Shown piece after piece: positions 10,199 through 19,120 of a stretch of 64,000 nt of DNA. A program made the position numbers and the translations under genes. Origin of the DNA: Kazachstania africana CBS 2517. Taxonomy: Eukaryota > Ascomycota > Saccharomycetes > Saccharomycetales > Saccharomycetaceae. A model generated the notes under the pieces. That model saw nothing but the letters and a program-made list of their open reading frames with translations, was not told the DNA's origin and did not search any database. The DNA lies in contig NC_018946.1 in NCBI RefSeq assembly GCF_000304475.1, forward strand, positions 620,001 through 684,000, read 5' to 3'. Each line of letters begins with the position of its first letter. The first letter of the stretch is position 1.

Positions 10199-10615
10199 TA
10201 TTGATTCCAAAAATGCAGATTAGTTTCTTTTTTCACACTATCTACTACGGAATCGATCATATAATCAATACAGGGTTTTTGGTAAGTTGGCTGTACAATC
10301 AAATGTGTATAATCGAATTCGGTGATTGTGACGGAACGACAGTAAAGATTTGAAGTTAGACTGTTGCAACGTCGAAAAGTGGGTTGATTAGTAGAAAAGT
10401 TTGATAAAATTTTCCAGCTTACTTTTTCTCTCTCATGTTACTCGCGCATTTACCATGGAAAAGAAACGGCGATGAGGCAGCAAGAAGTGGAAGGTTCGAG
10501 GAATAAGAAGATGGGAATGCAGGAAGAACGGTGATCATTCTGAATGCTGCATGCAGCTTGTTATAGAAAATATGTACATAATTGTTAGATAATGGTATAT
10601 CAGATAGTATCATGA
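10199..10615. promoter_or_regulatory. Promoter region of the YOL036W-like gene; PAC- and RRPE-like motifs
   Basis: No gene is supported here. GCGATGAG at 10469-10476 equals the PAC core and AAAATTTT at 10406-10413 resembles RRPE, elements usually found at ribosome-biogenesis genes. They lie 210-280 bp upstream of the downstream ATG. Whether they act on that gene is unknown. Confidence 0.3.
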
Positions 10616-11380
10616 TTATTTGGAAGATTTCTTACTTTTCTCTTGTTCCTGTTGTTCTTGTTTTTCCTTTTCAATGTCGTCTACGTATTTACCGATTTCT
10701 TCATTATCTAGGACTATTATTTTGTTATCTGCTGAAACGACGGTTATTTCGATGTTCTTTGCTCCGGTTTGAACCACTTCCAACAATGATTTGATTGTTA
10801 ATTTCACACATTCTTCCACTGTGGATGGAGGTTCATCTTTATTGTAGTTTTTCTCGAGGAATTCTCTCACGGTTTTTGAGTTTCTGCCGATAGTTTGTGC
10901 AGTCCATGAGGAATATATACCGCTTGGTTCTGTTTGGTACAATTTTGGAGTGTTATCCCTTGGATCGAGACCAGCAATCAGAGTTGAGACACCGAAGGGT
11001 CTAACACCACCGGATTGTGTATATTTCTGTTGGACACCTGCGACGTAACGAGCCAAATATTCTACGGTGACTGGATCTTCCAGGGTCAATCTATGCGATT
11101 GAGCTTCTACTCTTGCCTTTTCAATTAAGATTCTTGAATCCGCATTGAGACCAGAGAATGAAAGTACGATATGATTATCAATCTTTGATATTTTGGATGG
11201 AGTGATTCTTGGATCTTGTAGTTTCAGAGTGGATCTTCTTTCGCAACCCAGCACTACGCAATTGGTACCTTTGACGCCGACTGCACACGTACCTCTCTTG
11301 ACGGCTTCTAGGGCGTATTCTACTTGGAAAATATGACCATCAGGGGAGAAAATAGATAATGCTCTGTCGTAACCACTCAT
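10616..11380 (-). CDS. PRE6: 20S proteasome alpha4 subunit
   Basis: The protein has 254 residues, the same as yeast Pre6. It begins with the alpha-subunit signature [20 protein letters not shown] and continues through the Ntn-hydrolase fold. The [13 protein letters not shown] segment and the [15 protein letters not shown] loop are typical of alpha4. The C-terminus is a charged Lys/Glu/Gln tail. It is a structural, non-catalytic member of the heptameric outer ring of the core particle, in nucleus and cytoplasm. A perfect Rpn4 PACE site lies 83 bp upstream. The gene is divergent from RPS22B and is followed by the YOL036W-like gene as in S. cerevisiae. Confidence 0.97.
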   Translation of the reverse strand: MSGYDRALSIFSPDGHIFQVEYALEAVKRGTCAVGVKGTNCVVLGCERRSTLKLQDPRITPSKISKIDNHIVLSFSGLNADSRILIEKARVEAQSHRLTLEDPVTVEYLARYVAGVQQKYTQSGGVRPFGVSTLIAGLDPRDNTPKLYQTEPSGIYSSWTAQTIGRNSKTVREFLEKNYNKDEPPSTVEECVKLTIKSLLEVVQTGAKNIEITVVSADNKIIVLDNEEIGKYVDDIEKEKQEQQEQEKSKKSSK

Positions 11381-11462
11381 TACGGATTGTTAGATGTGTT
11401 TGTGTAGTTGGGAAGATCCATCAACTCTTGTAAAACTCGTTGAATTTATGAGAGCCTTAATG

Positions 11463-11471
11463 GGTGGCAAA
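11463..11471 (+). promoter_or_regulatory. PACE element (Rpn4 binding site) of PRE6
   Basis: GGTGGCAAA is an exact match to the proteasome-associated control element recognised by Rpn4. It lies 83 bp upstream of the PRE6 start codon. Rpn4 co-induces proteasome subunit genes under proteolytic stress. Confidence 0.85.
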
Positions 11472-11502
11472 ATTGCGATTAACAACAAAGTGCCGAGGTG
11501 GG

Positions 11503-11510
11503 TTACCCGG
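11503..11510 (+). promoter_or_regulatory. Reb1 site followed by a CACGTG box
   Basis: TTACCCGG is a strong Reb1 general-regulatory-factor site, and CACGTG (Cbf1/Tye7-type E-box) follows at 11518-11523. They lie between the divergent PRE6 and RPS22B genes and probably mark the shared nucleosome-free region. Confidence 0.65.
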
Positions 11511-11656
11511 GCAATAGCACGTGATTCAAAAGAAAGAACCGCCTCACGCTAGTTGCTCCGCTTCTGCAGTCCACTCGATCGTTCTCCAACTCCATCACAG
11601 ATAGCATTCTCTTCAAATACTGCCTTGAACCAAAACGCTCGTCAGAAACCTCTTCA

Positions 11657-11664
11657 AGCCCTAA
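11657..11664 (+). promoter_or_regulatory. Tbf1-type site in the RPS22B promoter
   Basis: AGCCCTAA matches the ARCCCTAA consensus of Tbf1, a factor used at snoRNA genes and at many ribosomal protein genes. It lies about 170 bp upstream of the proposed first 5' splice site of RPS22B, which also hosts an intronic snoRNA candidate. Confidence 0.5.
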
Positions 11665-11828
11665 TTGGCCAACACCTCCAAGGCCGGGTCGTAACCCGCA
11701 CGTTTTTTTCGCTTTTCTCTTTTAGGCGACATATAAAAAGAGAGAGCCCATTGGAAAAAAAATTTTTCACTTGCTTCTAAAATTATCTTTCTCTCATACA
11801 ACAATTCAACATACAGGTACAACAAACT

Positions 11829-12161
11829 GTACGTATCACTGTGTTCCTGTGATGGTGCTACTTCTGCCGGTCGAGCATCTATCGGAATGATTTGTCTCTT
11901 TCTCGTGCTATCGTTAGAATCAGAGTAGTTATGTTCTTTTTTCCATGGAGTAGTAAAGTTTCAATTGTTCTGATGAACAATGTCACAGTTACGGGAGCAT
12001 AATCTCTGATACCTTTCAACGAACCCAATGCACGACCGTCAACGAATCCTACGGGACACTCGTCTGACATTCTACAAGAATCCCTATGAAGATGTACATA
12101 CCATTCGACACTTGCTCACAAATCCCCATCTTAAACGCTTTTTCTACTAACTTTTATTCAG
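11829..12161 (+). other. RPS22B: RPS22B 5'UTR intron (333 nt)
   Basis: The 5' splice site is GTACGT at 11829, the branch site TACTAAC at 12145-12151 and the 3' splice site CAG ending at 12161, 16 nt before the ATG. S. cerevisiae RPS22B also has an intron in its 5'UTR. The intron folds into a long nested hairpin (see findings) like the Rnt1-cleaved structure known in the S. cerevisiae intron. The 5' splice site is inferred, whereas the branch and 3' sites are clear. Confidence 0.8.
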
Positions 12162-12177
12162 AAATTAATACTTCAAA

Positions 12178-12899
12178 ATGACTCGTTCCTCCGTTTTAGC
12201 AGACGCTTTAAATTCCATCAATAACGCTGAAAAGACTGGTAAACGTCAAGTCATGATTAGACCTTCTTCTAAGGTCATCATCAAATTTTTGCAAGTTATG
12301 CAAAAACATGGTATGTTTTACTCCAAAATTTAAGACTCTTCTGCATAACAAAGGAAAAAAAATCAAAGCTAATAGTTTAACTCTATCCCCGGGTTGATAA
12401 CTAGATGATATGCTCGGTTTAATTTCAGTCCCATATTGTCCTTTAAGTATCCGGAAAATTGACTGTGTGGAAATGCTTCTTACACGATTTTAAAATCTCT
12501 CATTGTCTCAATAAGGGTTTCCATTTTTTTCAATCGTTTACTTTTCCTCCACATCTATTAGCTTTCTTTTATTTGTAATGTTAAGAGTCTTGCAAACACA
12601 TCTTGTTAATTTTGTTTTTTTACTAACTTTTTTACTCAGGTTACATTGGCGAATTCGAATACATTGATGACCACAGATCAGGTAAAATTGTCGTTCAATT
12701 GAACGGTAGATTGAACAAATGTGGTGTCATCTCTCCAAGATTTAACGTTAAAATTGGTGACATTGAAAAATGGACTGAAAACTTATTACCTGCCAGACAA
12801 TTCGGTTTCATTATCTTAACCACTTCTGCAGGTATCATGGATCATGAAGAAGCAAGAAGAAAGCATGTCTCTGGTAAGATTCTAGGTTTTGTCTACTGA
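12178..12899 (+). CDS. RPS22B: 40S ribosomal protein uS8 (Rps22), spliced
   Basis: The coding sequence is join(12178..12310, 12640..12899), giving 130 residues, the exact length of yeast Rps22. Exon 1 encodes [19 protein letters not shown] through QKH; exon 2 resumes with [16 protein letters not shown] and ends GKILGFVY. uS8 binds the central domain of 18S rRNA in the small subunit. The intron between exons has GTATGT at 12311, TACTAAC at 12621-12627 and TCAG ending at 12639. Two introns (5'UTR and coding) and an apparent snR44 in the second identify RPS22B and not the RPS22A form. Codon choice is highly biased, as expected for a ribosomal protein gene. Confidence 0.97.
12311..12639 (+). other. 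RPS22B: RPS22B coding-region intron (329 nt)
   Basis: The boundaries are GTATGT at the 5' end, TACTAAC branch 12621-12627 and ACTCAG at the 3' end. The removed length restores the uS8 reading frame exactly. The intron is long for its splicing signals because it appears to host an H/ACA snoRNA. Confidence 0.95.
12375..12602 (+). ncRNA. SNR44: Candidate H/ACA snoRNA snR44 inside the RPS22B intron
   Basis: In S. cerevisiae snR44 lies in the RPS22B intron and guides pseudouridylation of 18S U106. Here GATAACT (12396-12402) is complementary to the 18S bases just 3' of U106 (AGTTATC), and TTTAAT (12418-12423) to those just 5' (ATTAAA), in the order and spacing of an H/ACA pocket. GGG/CCC flank the pocket as a possible lower stem. 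ACA triplets at 12596-12600 could be the 3' box. The apical stem between the two guide halves is weak by eye, and both ends are approximate. Confidence 0.6.
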
Positions 12900-13013
12900 T
12901 TCATATCACTGTAATTATAGGGTTTTTATAAATATATTTTAATAGAATAATCGGAAAGAAACTCCTGCTTTTTCTTTTTCTTTGGCACTATATGTGATAT
13001 ATATGCGTAATAT

Positions 13014-15009
13014 CTAATTTCCATTATTGACATCAAATAGTTGTGAAGGCGGAGGCAATTGTACTTTCTTTCTTCTCTCTACACTATTGGCATTTATCGA
13101 AAGTGCATCCAATTCTGGTAATGAATACCTTCTTATCTTAATAACAGGTGGACTGCTTATCGCTTTCAAAGGCGGTGAAAATGGTCCCTTGTATGTTTGA
13201 TTACTAACTATTTTATAATATATCGGAGGTAATAGCAATCTGTTGGCATCGCTACTATTACCATTACTATTAACATTACCATTATTATTGTAAGTGCCCA
13301 CCGTAGTTGTGTCAGTCGCATAAGGCTGCGAGCTAGTCAATATTTTCAATATTGCTTGCTTAAATTCCGGTAATAATTTTGTTGAACGTAATATTTTTTT
13401 CTCAATTATCTCTTGTTGTAAATGCGTCGTAATTAGTTGAATTAATTTGCAAAAACCAGAATTTGATTTCGATTTCTTATCGAAAAGAATCGTTAAGATT
13501 TCATCTTGAATCAATTTATCTGTATCGATTTTTTTCTCACTTCCAATAATATAACGATTCATAAAATATTGTGCATCTTCATCAATGTGTAGAGATTGAA
13601 AATCTTTCACTATACAATACCATACGTAAATTAACAATTGAATGATTGGATTAGTTAACAGTCCCAAAGTATGGTTGATTCTATGATGATTATTAATAGA
13701 GATCGTTGTAACGTTTAATTCCATCTTGAAAATTTCATAATGGAATAAGATTATATCTGACATGAAGTTAATAAATGCTTCATCGTATGGGAAATTAATA
13801 AATTGTAAAGAAGGTAATTCCAAAACAGCAATGACGGGTAATGACACCATCCCGAGACTGTTATTAATGATATCTGTTTGTGAAGACACGGAAATATTAT
13901 CGTCTAACAGGAAAAATCTATTTATGAGCGTGTCATCATTATGTGACACGTCAAAATTCCTCAGGAATTCAAACCATGTAGATTGCCATAATAACCAGTG
14001 ATTTATTGATTTTGGTAATATCAAATAATCTATTAATAAGTTTGAAAGTTTTGTCGGAGCGTTAAGTAAAAAACAATCTTTCTTTATATTTTCAAAAATT
14101 GTCGAATTTGTTATTGATGGTAAATTTGAAAATTTTAAATTTAATTTTATGATAAAATTGTGTAAATTATCCATTGATTTGAAATTCCCCTTGGAATTGA
14201 TATAAGAATTATTTATTGATTCAAAATATAATAAATTTGAAATAGAGTTCAATTTTTTCAAAATCAAATTTTCATTAATGATGATGTTATTATTGATAAG
14301 ATTATGGGAATTTAGAATTTTTGTTATGGAGTAGTTTGGATATTCGATAAATATATTATTTTGCATTATGAACCAATTGAAGATTTTTGATGAATCTAGA
14401 TTGAAAAAATTGACAAAATTTAAATAATTAATCCAGATATTGAAACAATCCCAATAATCTGCTGGAAAGATGGGTAATTGTACCAAATTATCAATTATGC
14501 GGATTAAATACAATTGATATGAATTGACTTTCAGAGTACAATTTCGTAAATCATTTGAATTCAATTGAATTAGTATTAAAATTGATATATTTGCCATTGA
14601 AAAATCCGAATAATTATTCCATAAGAAATCCCATAAATTTGAATTAAAAGAATGATCCGTTAATTGTTGACCCAATAGCATTAGAGTCAACAACATCGAA
14701 TGATCCTGTTTTATTGATTCTAACGAGATGGAAGAAGTTAATTCATTGAATAAATTTTCATTAATGAAGTATGAAATTGCATTATTAACGTAGTTCAATA
14801 GTTGTGCCGGAGAGGATGCTATTAGAATGTGAATGCTATTAGTGTTATATTGATTAATAATATTATCAGATATGTATTGCAAAGTGAATTGATCGTTGAT
14901 ATCGAAATTTGCAGTCGTTGTCGCTGCGGACAGGAATTTTGAATTTTTTGGAAAACTCGGTGTACTGTGGTCCGTAGTAATTTCATCTTTCTTTATGGCG
15001 ATTAAGTCT

Positions 15010-15042
<33 letters not shown>

Positions 15043-15263
15043 GCACCCTCAGTAATTTTACCATTGGGGGTTACTTTAATATCTTTATGAACAGTCTTGA
15101 TATGTCGTTGTACTAGGTCTCTTCTTACAAAAGCATGGTTACATATATTACACTGGAAGGGTTTATAGCCGGTATGAGATCTTTCATGACGAATTCTATG
15201 TTCTGACCTTGAAAAAGCCTTTGCACAGAATGAGCAAACGTATTTCCTTTGAGAGGCTACCAT
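13014..15263 (-). CDS. C2H2 zinc-finger transcription factor, YGR067C-like
   Basis: The protein has 749 residues. Two adjacent C2H2 fingers sit at the N-terminus: Cys10, Cys13, His26, His30 and Cys38, Cys41, His54, His59, joined by TGYKPF. The first finger (FCAKAFSRSEHRIRHERSH) is of the Adr1/YGR067C type and should bind short GC-rich sites in promoters. A polyasparagine run (about residues 74-83, an AAT/ATT microsatellite near 15011-15042) follows, then a long Asn/Ile/Leu-rich region resembling the helical middle region of Adr1-like factors. The next gene, ART5, is the neighbour of YGR067C in S. cerevisiae, which supports the assignment. The exact target genes are unknown. The ATG chosen is the only one before the fingers. 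Confidence 0.8.
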
Positions 15264-15421
15264 AGTTGAGGGGACGATGATATGCTTCTTGGGTAGATGT
15301 GAAAAAAAACAAATTAGCTATTAAGTATTTAATAGAGTGTAGTATATATATGAGGAAGAAGAAGAAGAAGAAGAAGAAGAAGAAGAAGAGAGAAGAAGAA
15401 GAAGAGAAGAAGAAGAAGAAG

Positions 15422-15453
<32 letters not shown>

Positions 15454-16433
15454 TCCTTTACGGTAAAAGAGGAAAAGAAGAAGGAAATCTTTTATGGAGT
15501 CGAGTAACAAATTACTTGACAGATCACTTACTGAGATAGAAAGTATATATGAGAGAGATGTGGTGGGGGAGAGGCCAAAACAAAAAGACCTCAAGAATTG
15601 GATGGAGAAATAGTCATACCCACTACGTATATGGTGTGGGCTGGAAGATGTAGCAACGATACTGGTAACATTTGTAATACTACTTGCAGTAGATGATCCC
15701 ACTTCTAAAAAAAAAAAAAAAAAAATTAAGTGAGTTTGTGGAGAGATATTTACACACCGAGGAGGGCAGAGGTAAATGGAAGGAATGCTCTCTGTAGACA
15801 CTTTAAATGCGGGCAGTCGCAAGTAATTTGGCCGAGAGAGAAAATGCCGAGAGATTAATTTCTGGTGTAGATGGGGTAATGGCAATAAAAATCTTATGGT
15901 TCTTTTTGATGCTAACGAATAGAGCGGCGAAGAAAGTCGAAAGGGAAATGGCAAGATTATTTGCCTACGGGACATTTTTAAGTTTGTGGGGTTATGATTC
16001 TCGGGCTTGAAACGACGTGCGGGGCTGCTGGCCCTGCGAGTGTCGTCCAGGGAGTTCACGGAGGAGAGCGCCCACTGGTGCCATAAAATAACAAGGGTAA
16101 GACAGGGCTCTTCTCTCCTTCTTTTGTGGGGAAACAACACCAAGGACACGTTTTTCCCTATTTCGTCACCATTATTTATTTCCCCTCGGACAGCCGGAGT
16201 GCGAGGATGTCGGTTGGCAACATGCCTACAACGGGGAAAAAGGATCGTCAGGACGGTAAAAGGAATAACGCGGGGCGATAGATAATAAATACAATCTGCT
16301 GCGAAGAAATGCCTGTAGCTAGCTGTCTTTTTGTCCTTTTTGTTTTTTTGTGTCACAATCTTTTTTATCTAATCAATTGGTCCGGCTAATAGACAGACGC
16401 ATTGTGAAATAGACGTATCTCCGTGCTTCTTTC
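15264..16433. other. Long promoter region with GAA/TTC microsatellite
   Basis: About 1.2 kb between ART5 (upstream) and the zinc-finger gene, without a supported gene. It contains an almost pure (GAA)n tract at 15352-15451, an A-run at 15706-15724, and G/C-richer sequence at 16000-16260. A long minus-strand frame here is produced by the low-complexity tracts. Confidence 0.6.
15352..15451. repeat. (GAA)n/(TTC)n trinucleotide microsatellite, about 100 bp
   Basis: The tract is GAA repeats with two GAGA interruptions near 15390 and 15405. On the strand of the downstream zinc-finger gene it reads TTC/CTT, 90-190 bp before the ATG, so it is in the promoter or 5'UTR. Confidence 0.95.
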
Positions 16434-17927
16434 TCATTCGACGGGCCTCAACATCGTCTCTTCATACGTCGGCACTTCCTGTCTCGCCAATTCATCATAA
16501 TCATTCGTACGATCCGTGGATTCGTCGAAATCATTACTACTATTACTGTTATTATGCGCAATAACCATCAATCTGTCCCGGACACGCTCCTCGTAATTTG
16601 GTGGCGGTAGCGGCGGCAGTTGATGTTGGGGCATAAAATGCCCCACTGGACACGTGTCGGCTGTACCTACAATCACCGACGCATTATCGCCGTCATGGCG
16701 GCTTCTGTCGCTAACAAACAACGGTACCAACTCCCCAGTTCTGAAATGAATCTTACCGGTGTTTCTATCGAATAACACGAGTCTTCCCTTCATTTCGACC
16801 GTCGGAGATATGTACACTAACACGGGAATATTTGCTTTAATTTCAATACCCTTATTGCTTGAATGATCAAACAAACTAATTTGGAAAATTAGTTTATGTC
16901 TTACTTCAAGTAAACTATTTGGTAATTGACAATCCTGTGTAATTCGCTTCAAATTATCAGGAATTTCCAATTCACTATTTAATTGAAAAATATCAATTAG
17001 TCTATTACTGCCTTGTTCAACCAAATTACCAAAATCATTCATCGATTGTTTAAATACAATAGTCTTATCAAAATATATCTCATCCGATAAGTCTTTCATC
17101 CAGTATTCTTGCATCATAGTAACACTAATCTTATTCATTTGAAAATTTCTCTTTTCAAATGGGAAAATCTTTATACTCAAGGGAATCTTACTACCAATAG
17201 CAAGCGCCCTACTGGGAATCTTTAACTCATATTGTAATTTCCCCGGTATTGTCTTCCCCATACTCATCTCTTCATGAATGGCCATATTATCACCGGATAT
17301 CGTCTTCAATATACGTAAGTATCTGTAATCAGAGTATATCTGTCGACTTTCATCATTTATCGAATCGTCTTCCACTATCAACTCAAAATTGTACAATATA
17401 GACACACTTTGCAACCCTTCCACGGTCTCAGGTATATCTCCGGGCAATTCAATGTTGAATGGTAATTCTAATTCTCCTGGTCCAATATTGAAATTATTAC
17501 TACCATTTTTACGTAGAAATGGTATTTTCTTCTTATTCCATCTTTTATTCTTATTTTTACTACCAACTTTCTTGAAATTATGTACTATTACATCTCCATT
17601 GGAGTCCACTAATAAATTATCCCAATAACATTCAAGAAAATTCTTACGTTCTTTCACTATAGACACCAATGAATTCTTCGATTGATTCTTACTAATTTGT
17701 AGAAAATCCAATTTAAACGCACCGATGAGTCGTAGTTTCACTCTATAAACGTTTAATTTACTCTTCAATTCTAATTTAATCTTACCACTAATTGGTATAC
17801 TATCATTATCAAAACTTTCTTGAATCAAGATCAAATCTTCGTATGGCACATCAAGTATAATAGACGACCCAACTATCTTACTAGTCAGCCGTGGTGCGCT
17901 CGGAATCGCCACTAATGTCGATAACAT
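16434..17927 (-). CDS. ART5: Alpha-arrestin ubiquitin-ligase adaptor
   Basis: The protein has 497 residues from the first ATG (17927). An arrestin-N-like beta-sandwich occupies roughly residues 20-210 and an arrestin-C domain roughly 225-390. The C-terminal tail carries PY motifs PPNY and PTY, used to bind the WW domains of the HECT ligase Rsp5. Alpha-arrestins bring Rsp5 to plasma-membrane transporters for ubiquitination and endocytosis; in S. cerevisiae Art5 (YGR068C) targets the inositol transporter Itr1. The YGR067C-like neighbour and the length (586 in S. cerevisiae) support ART5. Asn-rich stretches lie near the C-terminus. Confidence 0.85.
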   Translation of the reverse strand: MLSTLVAIPSAPRLTSKIVGSSIILDVPYEDLILIQESFDNDSIPISGKIKLELKSKLNVYRVKLRLIGAFKLDFLQISKNQSKNSLVSIVKERKNFLECYWDNLLVDSNGDVIVHNFKKVGSKNKNKRWNKKKIPFLRKNGSNNFNIGPGELELPFNIELPGDIPETVEGLQSVSILYNFELIVEDDSINDESRQIYSDYRYLRILKTISGDNMAIHEEMSMGKTIPGKLQYELKIPSRALAIGSKIPLSIKIFPFEKRNFQMNKISVTMMQEYWMKDLSDEIYFDKTIVFKQSMNDFGNLVEQGSNRLIDIFQLNSELEIPDNLKRITQDCQLPNSLLEVRHKLIFQISLFDHSSNKGIEIKANIPVLVYISPTVEMKGRLVLFDRNTGKIHFRTGELVPLFVSDRSRHDGDNASVIVGTADTCPVGHFMPQHQLPPLPPPNYEERVRDRLMVIAHNNSNSSNDFDESTDRTNDYDELARQEVPTYEETMLRPVE

Positions 17928-18080
17928 ACTCACCCCTCTTACTAGCTTGCGATGACTTCCATAGTAGATCTACTTACTATCCATTTTTTTTTTCAATGTA
18001 AAACTCTTGACAATATCAAAAAGCATATATCATTTTCTACGCGTACATACTATACATAGACATATATATCTATCTACACA

Positions 18081-18678
18081 TTACAAAGACTTATTCATGA
18101 ACCTTCTCTTGGCAAATGCAAGCCAGAATTTGGATGGTTTCTCCTGCGAGTCCTGGTACACTCTGTCTAGAAGTCTCATCGCGAGTTCCTGTCTGAATTG
18201 TTGCAAATACTGTTTCAACAAATCCATGGAATTGGCATCGTTACTTGGAATATTGTATATATTGTTTAATGGGAACCCAATTGAACCTGGAACCTTGAAA
18301 TCGTTCAAAGCTACGTTATTCATTGCCTTCACCGCGTCATTGTGCGTCATATGTACCTTGATATTTGCTAAACAATCGTTAATAAAAAGGATTCCATAGA
18401 TTAGCAATCTATCAGAATCATTTTTGATTTCAAAATTCTTAAAAAAAGAGTTGGCCCGAAACAGATCCAGACACTCGTCAATTATATCGTAGTCTGAGTT
18501 GGCAGGGTATGCTGGTCCCCTGAATTTGGAATTTAATGGTAAAATTGGGAAATTTCCGACTAAACGATCCGTTTGTGGATTCACTGGGAAAGTAGAATGG
18601 TAAGCCTAATCGACAGTATTTGTTAGTAATCTGAACACATCCACATATATAAACCAAATCATCATCACATACTGGCAT
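18081..18678 (-). CDS. ARC18: Arp2/3 complex subunit ARPC3, spliced gene
   Basis: The coding sequence is complement(join(18081..18605, 18673..18678)), giving 176 residues. Exon 1 is only ATG CCA. The 67-nt intron has GTATGT, TACTAAC and TTAG. Exon 2 continues AYHSTFPVNPQTD, restoring the ARPC3 N-terminus MPAYHSTFPV. Without splicing the frame has no ATG (the first candidate is GTG), so the intron is needed. The body (KFRGPAYPANSDYDIIDECLDLFRAN and KFWLAFAKRRFMNKSL at the end) is diagnostic of Arc18. ARPC3 is a structural subunit of the actin-nucleating Arp2/3 complex in cortical patches. The gene is divergent from ROM2 as in S. cerevisiae (YLR370C-YLR371W). Confidence 0.95.
18606..18672 (-). 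other. ARC18: ARC18 intron (67 nt) after the second codon
   Basis: Read on the minus strand: GTATGT at 18672-18667, TACTAAC at 18628-18622, TTAG ending at 18606. All three signals are the strongest yeast consensus forms. To my knowledge S. cerevisiae ARC18 has no intron. Confidence 0.92.
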
Positions 18679-19120
18679 CTCTCGTCTCACTGTTTTCACA
18701 CTGTTTCACGCTGTTTCGTACTACTTAACAAATCTCTCTTTTAAATGCCTCGAATTTCACTCTCGGCCCCTTTAGTTTGGCAAGCAAAAAAAAAACTTGA
18801 TATTCGTGGGCAATGATATATGTGAGTGCAACAAGGCTTGATTTGTGAAAGCTAAAAATGAAGATATTGGAAACGCACTATAAGACGTAATAAACAAGTG
18901 ACTATACTAGTTGTGCTCCATCCAGACTGTTCATTTCACATTCCATACCATTGTTCAGTTTATAGCCGTCTTTTTTTCCCCTTCTGCTTCGTTGAAGATC
19001 CCTCTCTATAGATTTTTACAGTGAACCGGTTTCACTGGGATCAAATAATACATACCATTGAAAAAGAAAGTTACCACTTAATCCTTCCTGTTCTTCCTTC
19101 TATAATACTCTTCTATCATA
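18679..19120. promoter_or_regulatory. Divergent promoter region ARC18-ROM2
   Basis: No gene is seen. The region has short A/T-rich tracts (A-run near 18786) but no site I can name with confidence. Confidence 0.4.

Noticed and set aside
11879..12070. 63-codon antisense frame inside the RPS22B 5'UTR intron
   Set aside because: It coincides with the arms of the nested hairpin, whose structure explains the sequence constraint; no start or family supports a protein.
15196..16356. 386-codon minus-strand frame
   Set aside because: It overlaps the start of the zinc-finger gene and is kept open by the TTC repeat and poly-T; the product is low complexity (Phe runs).
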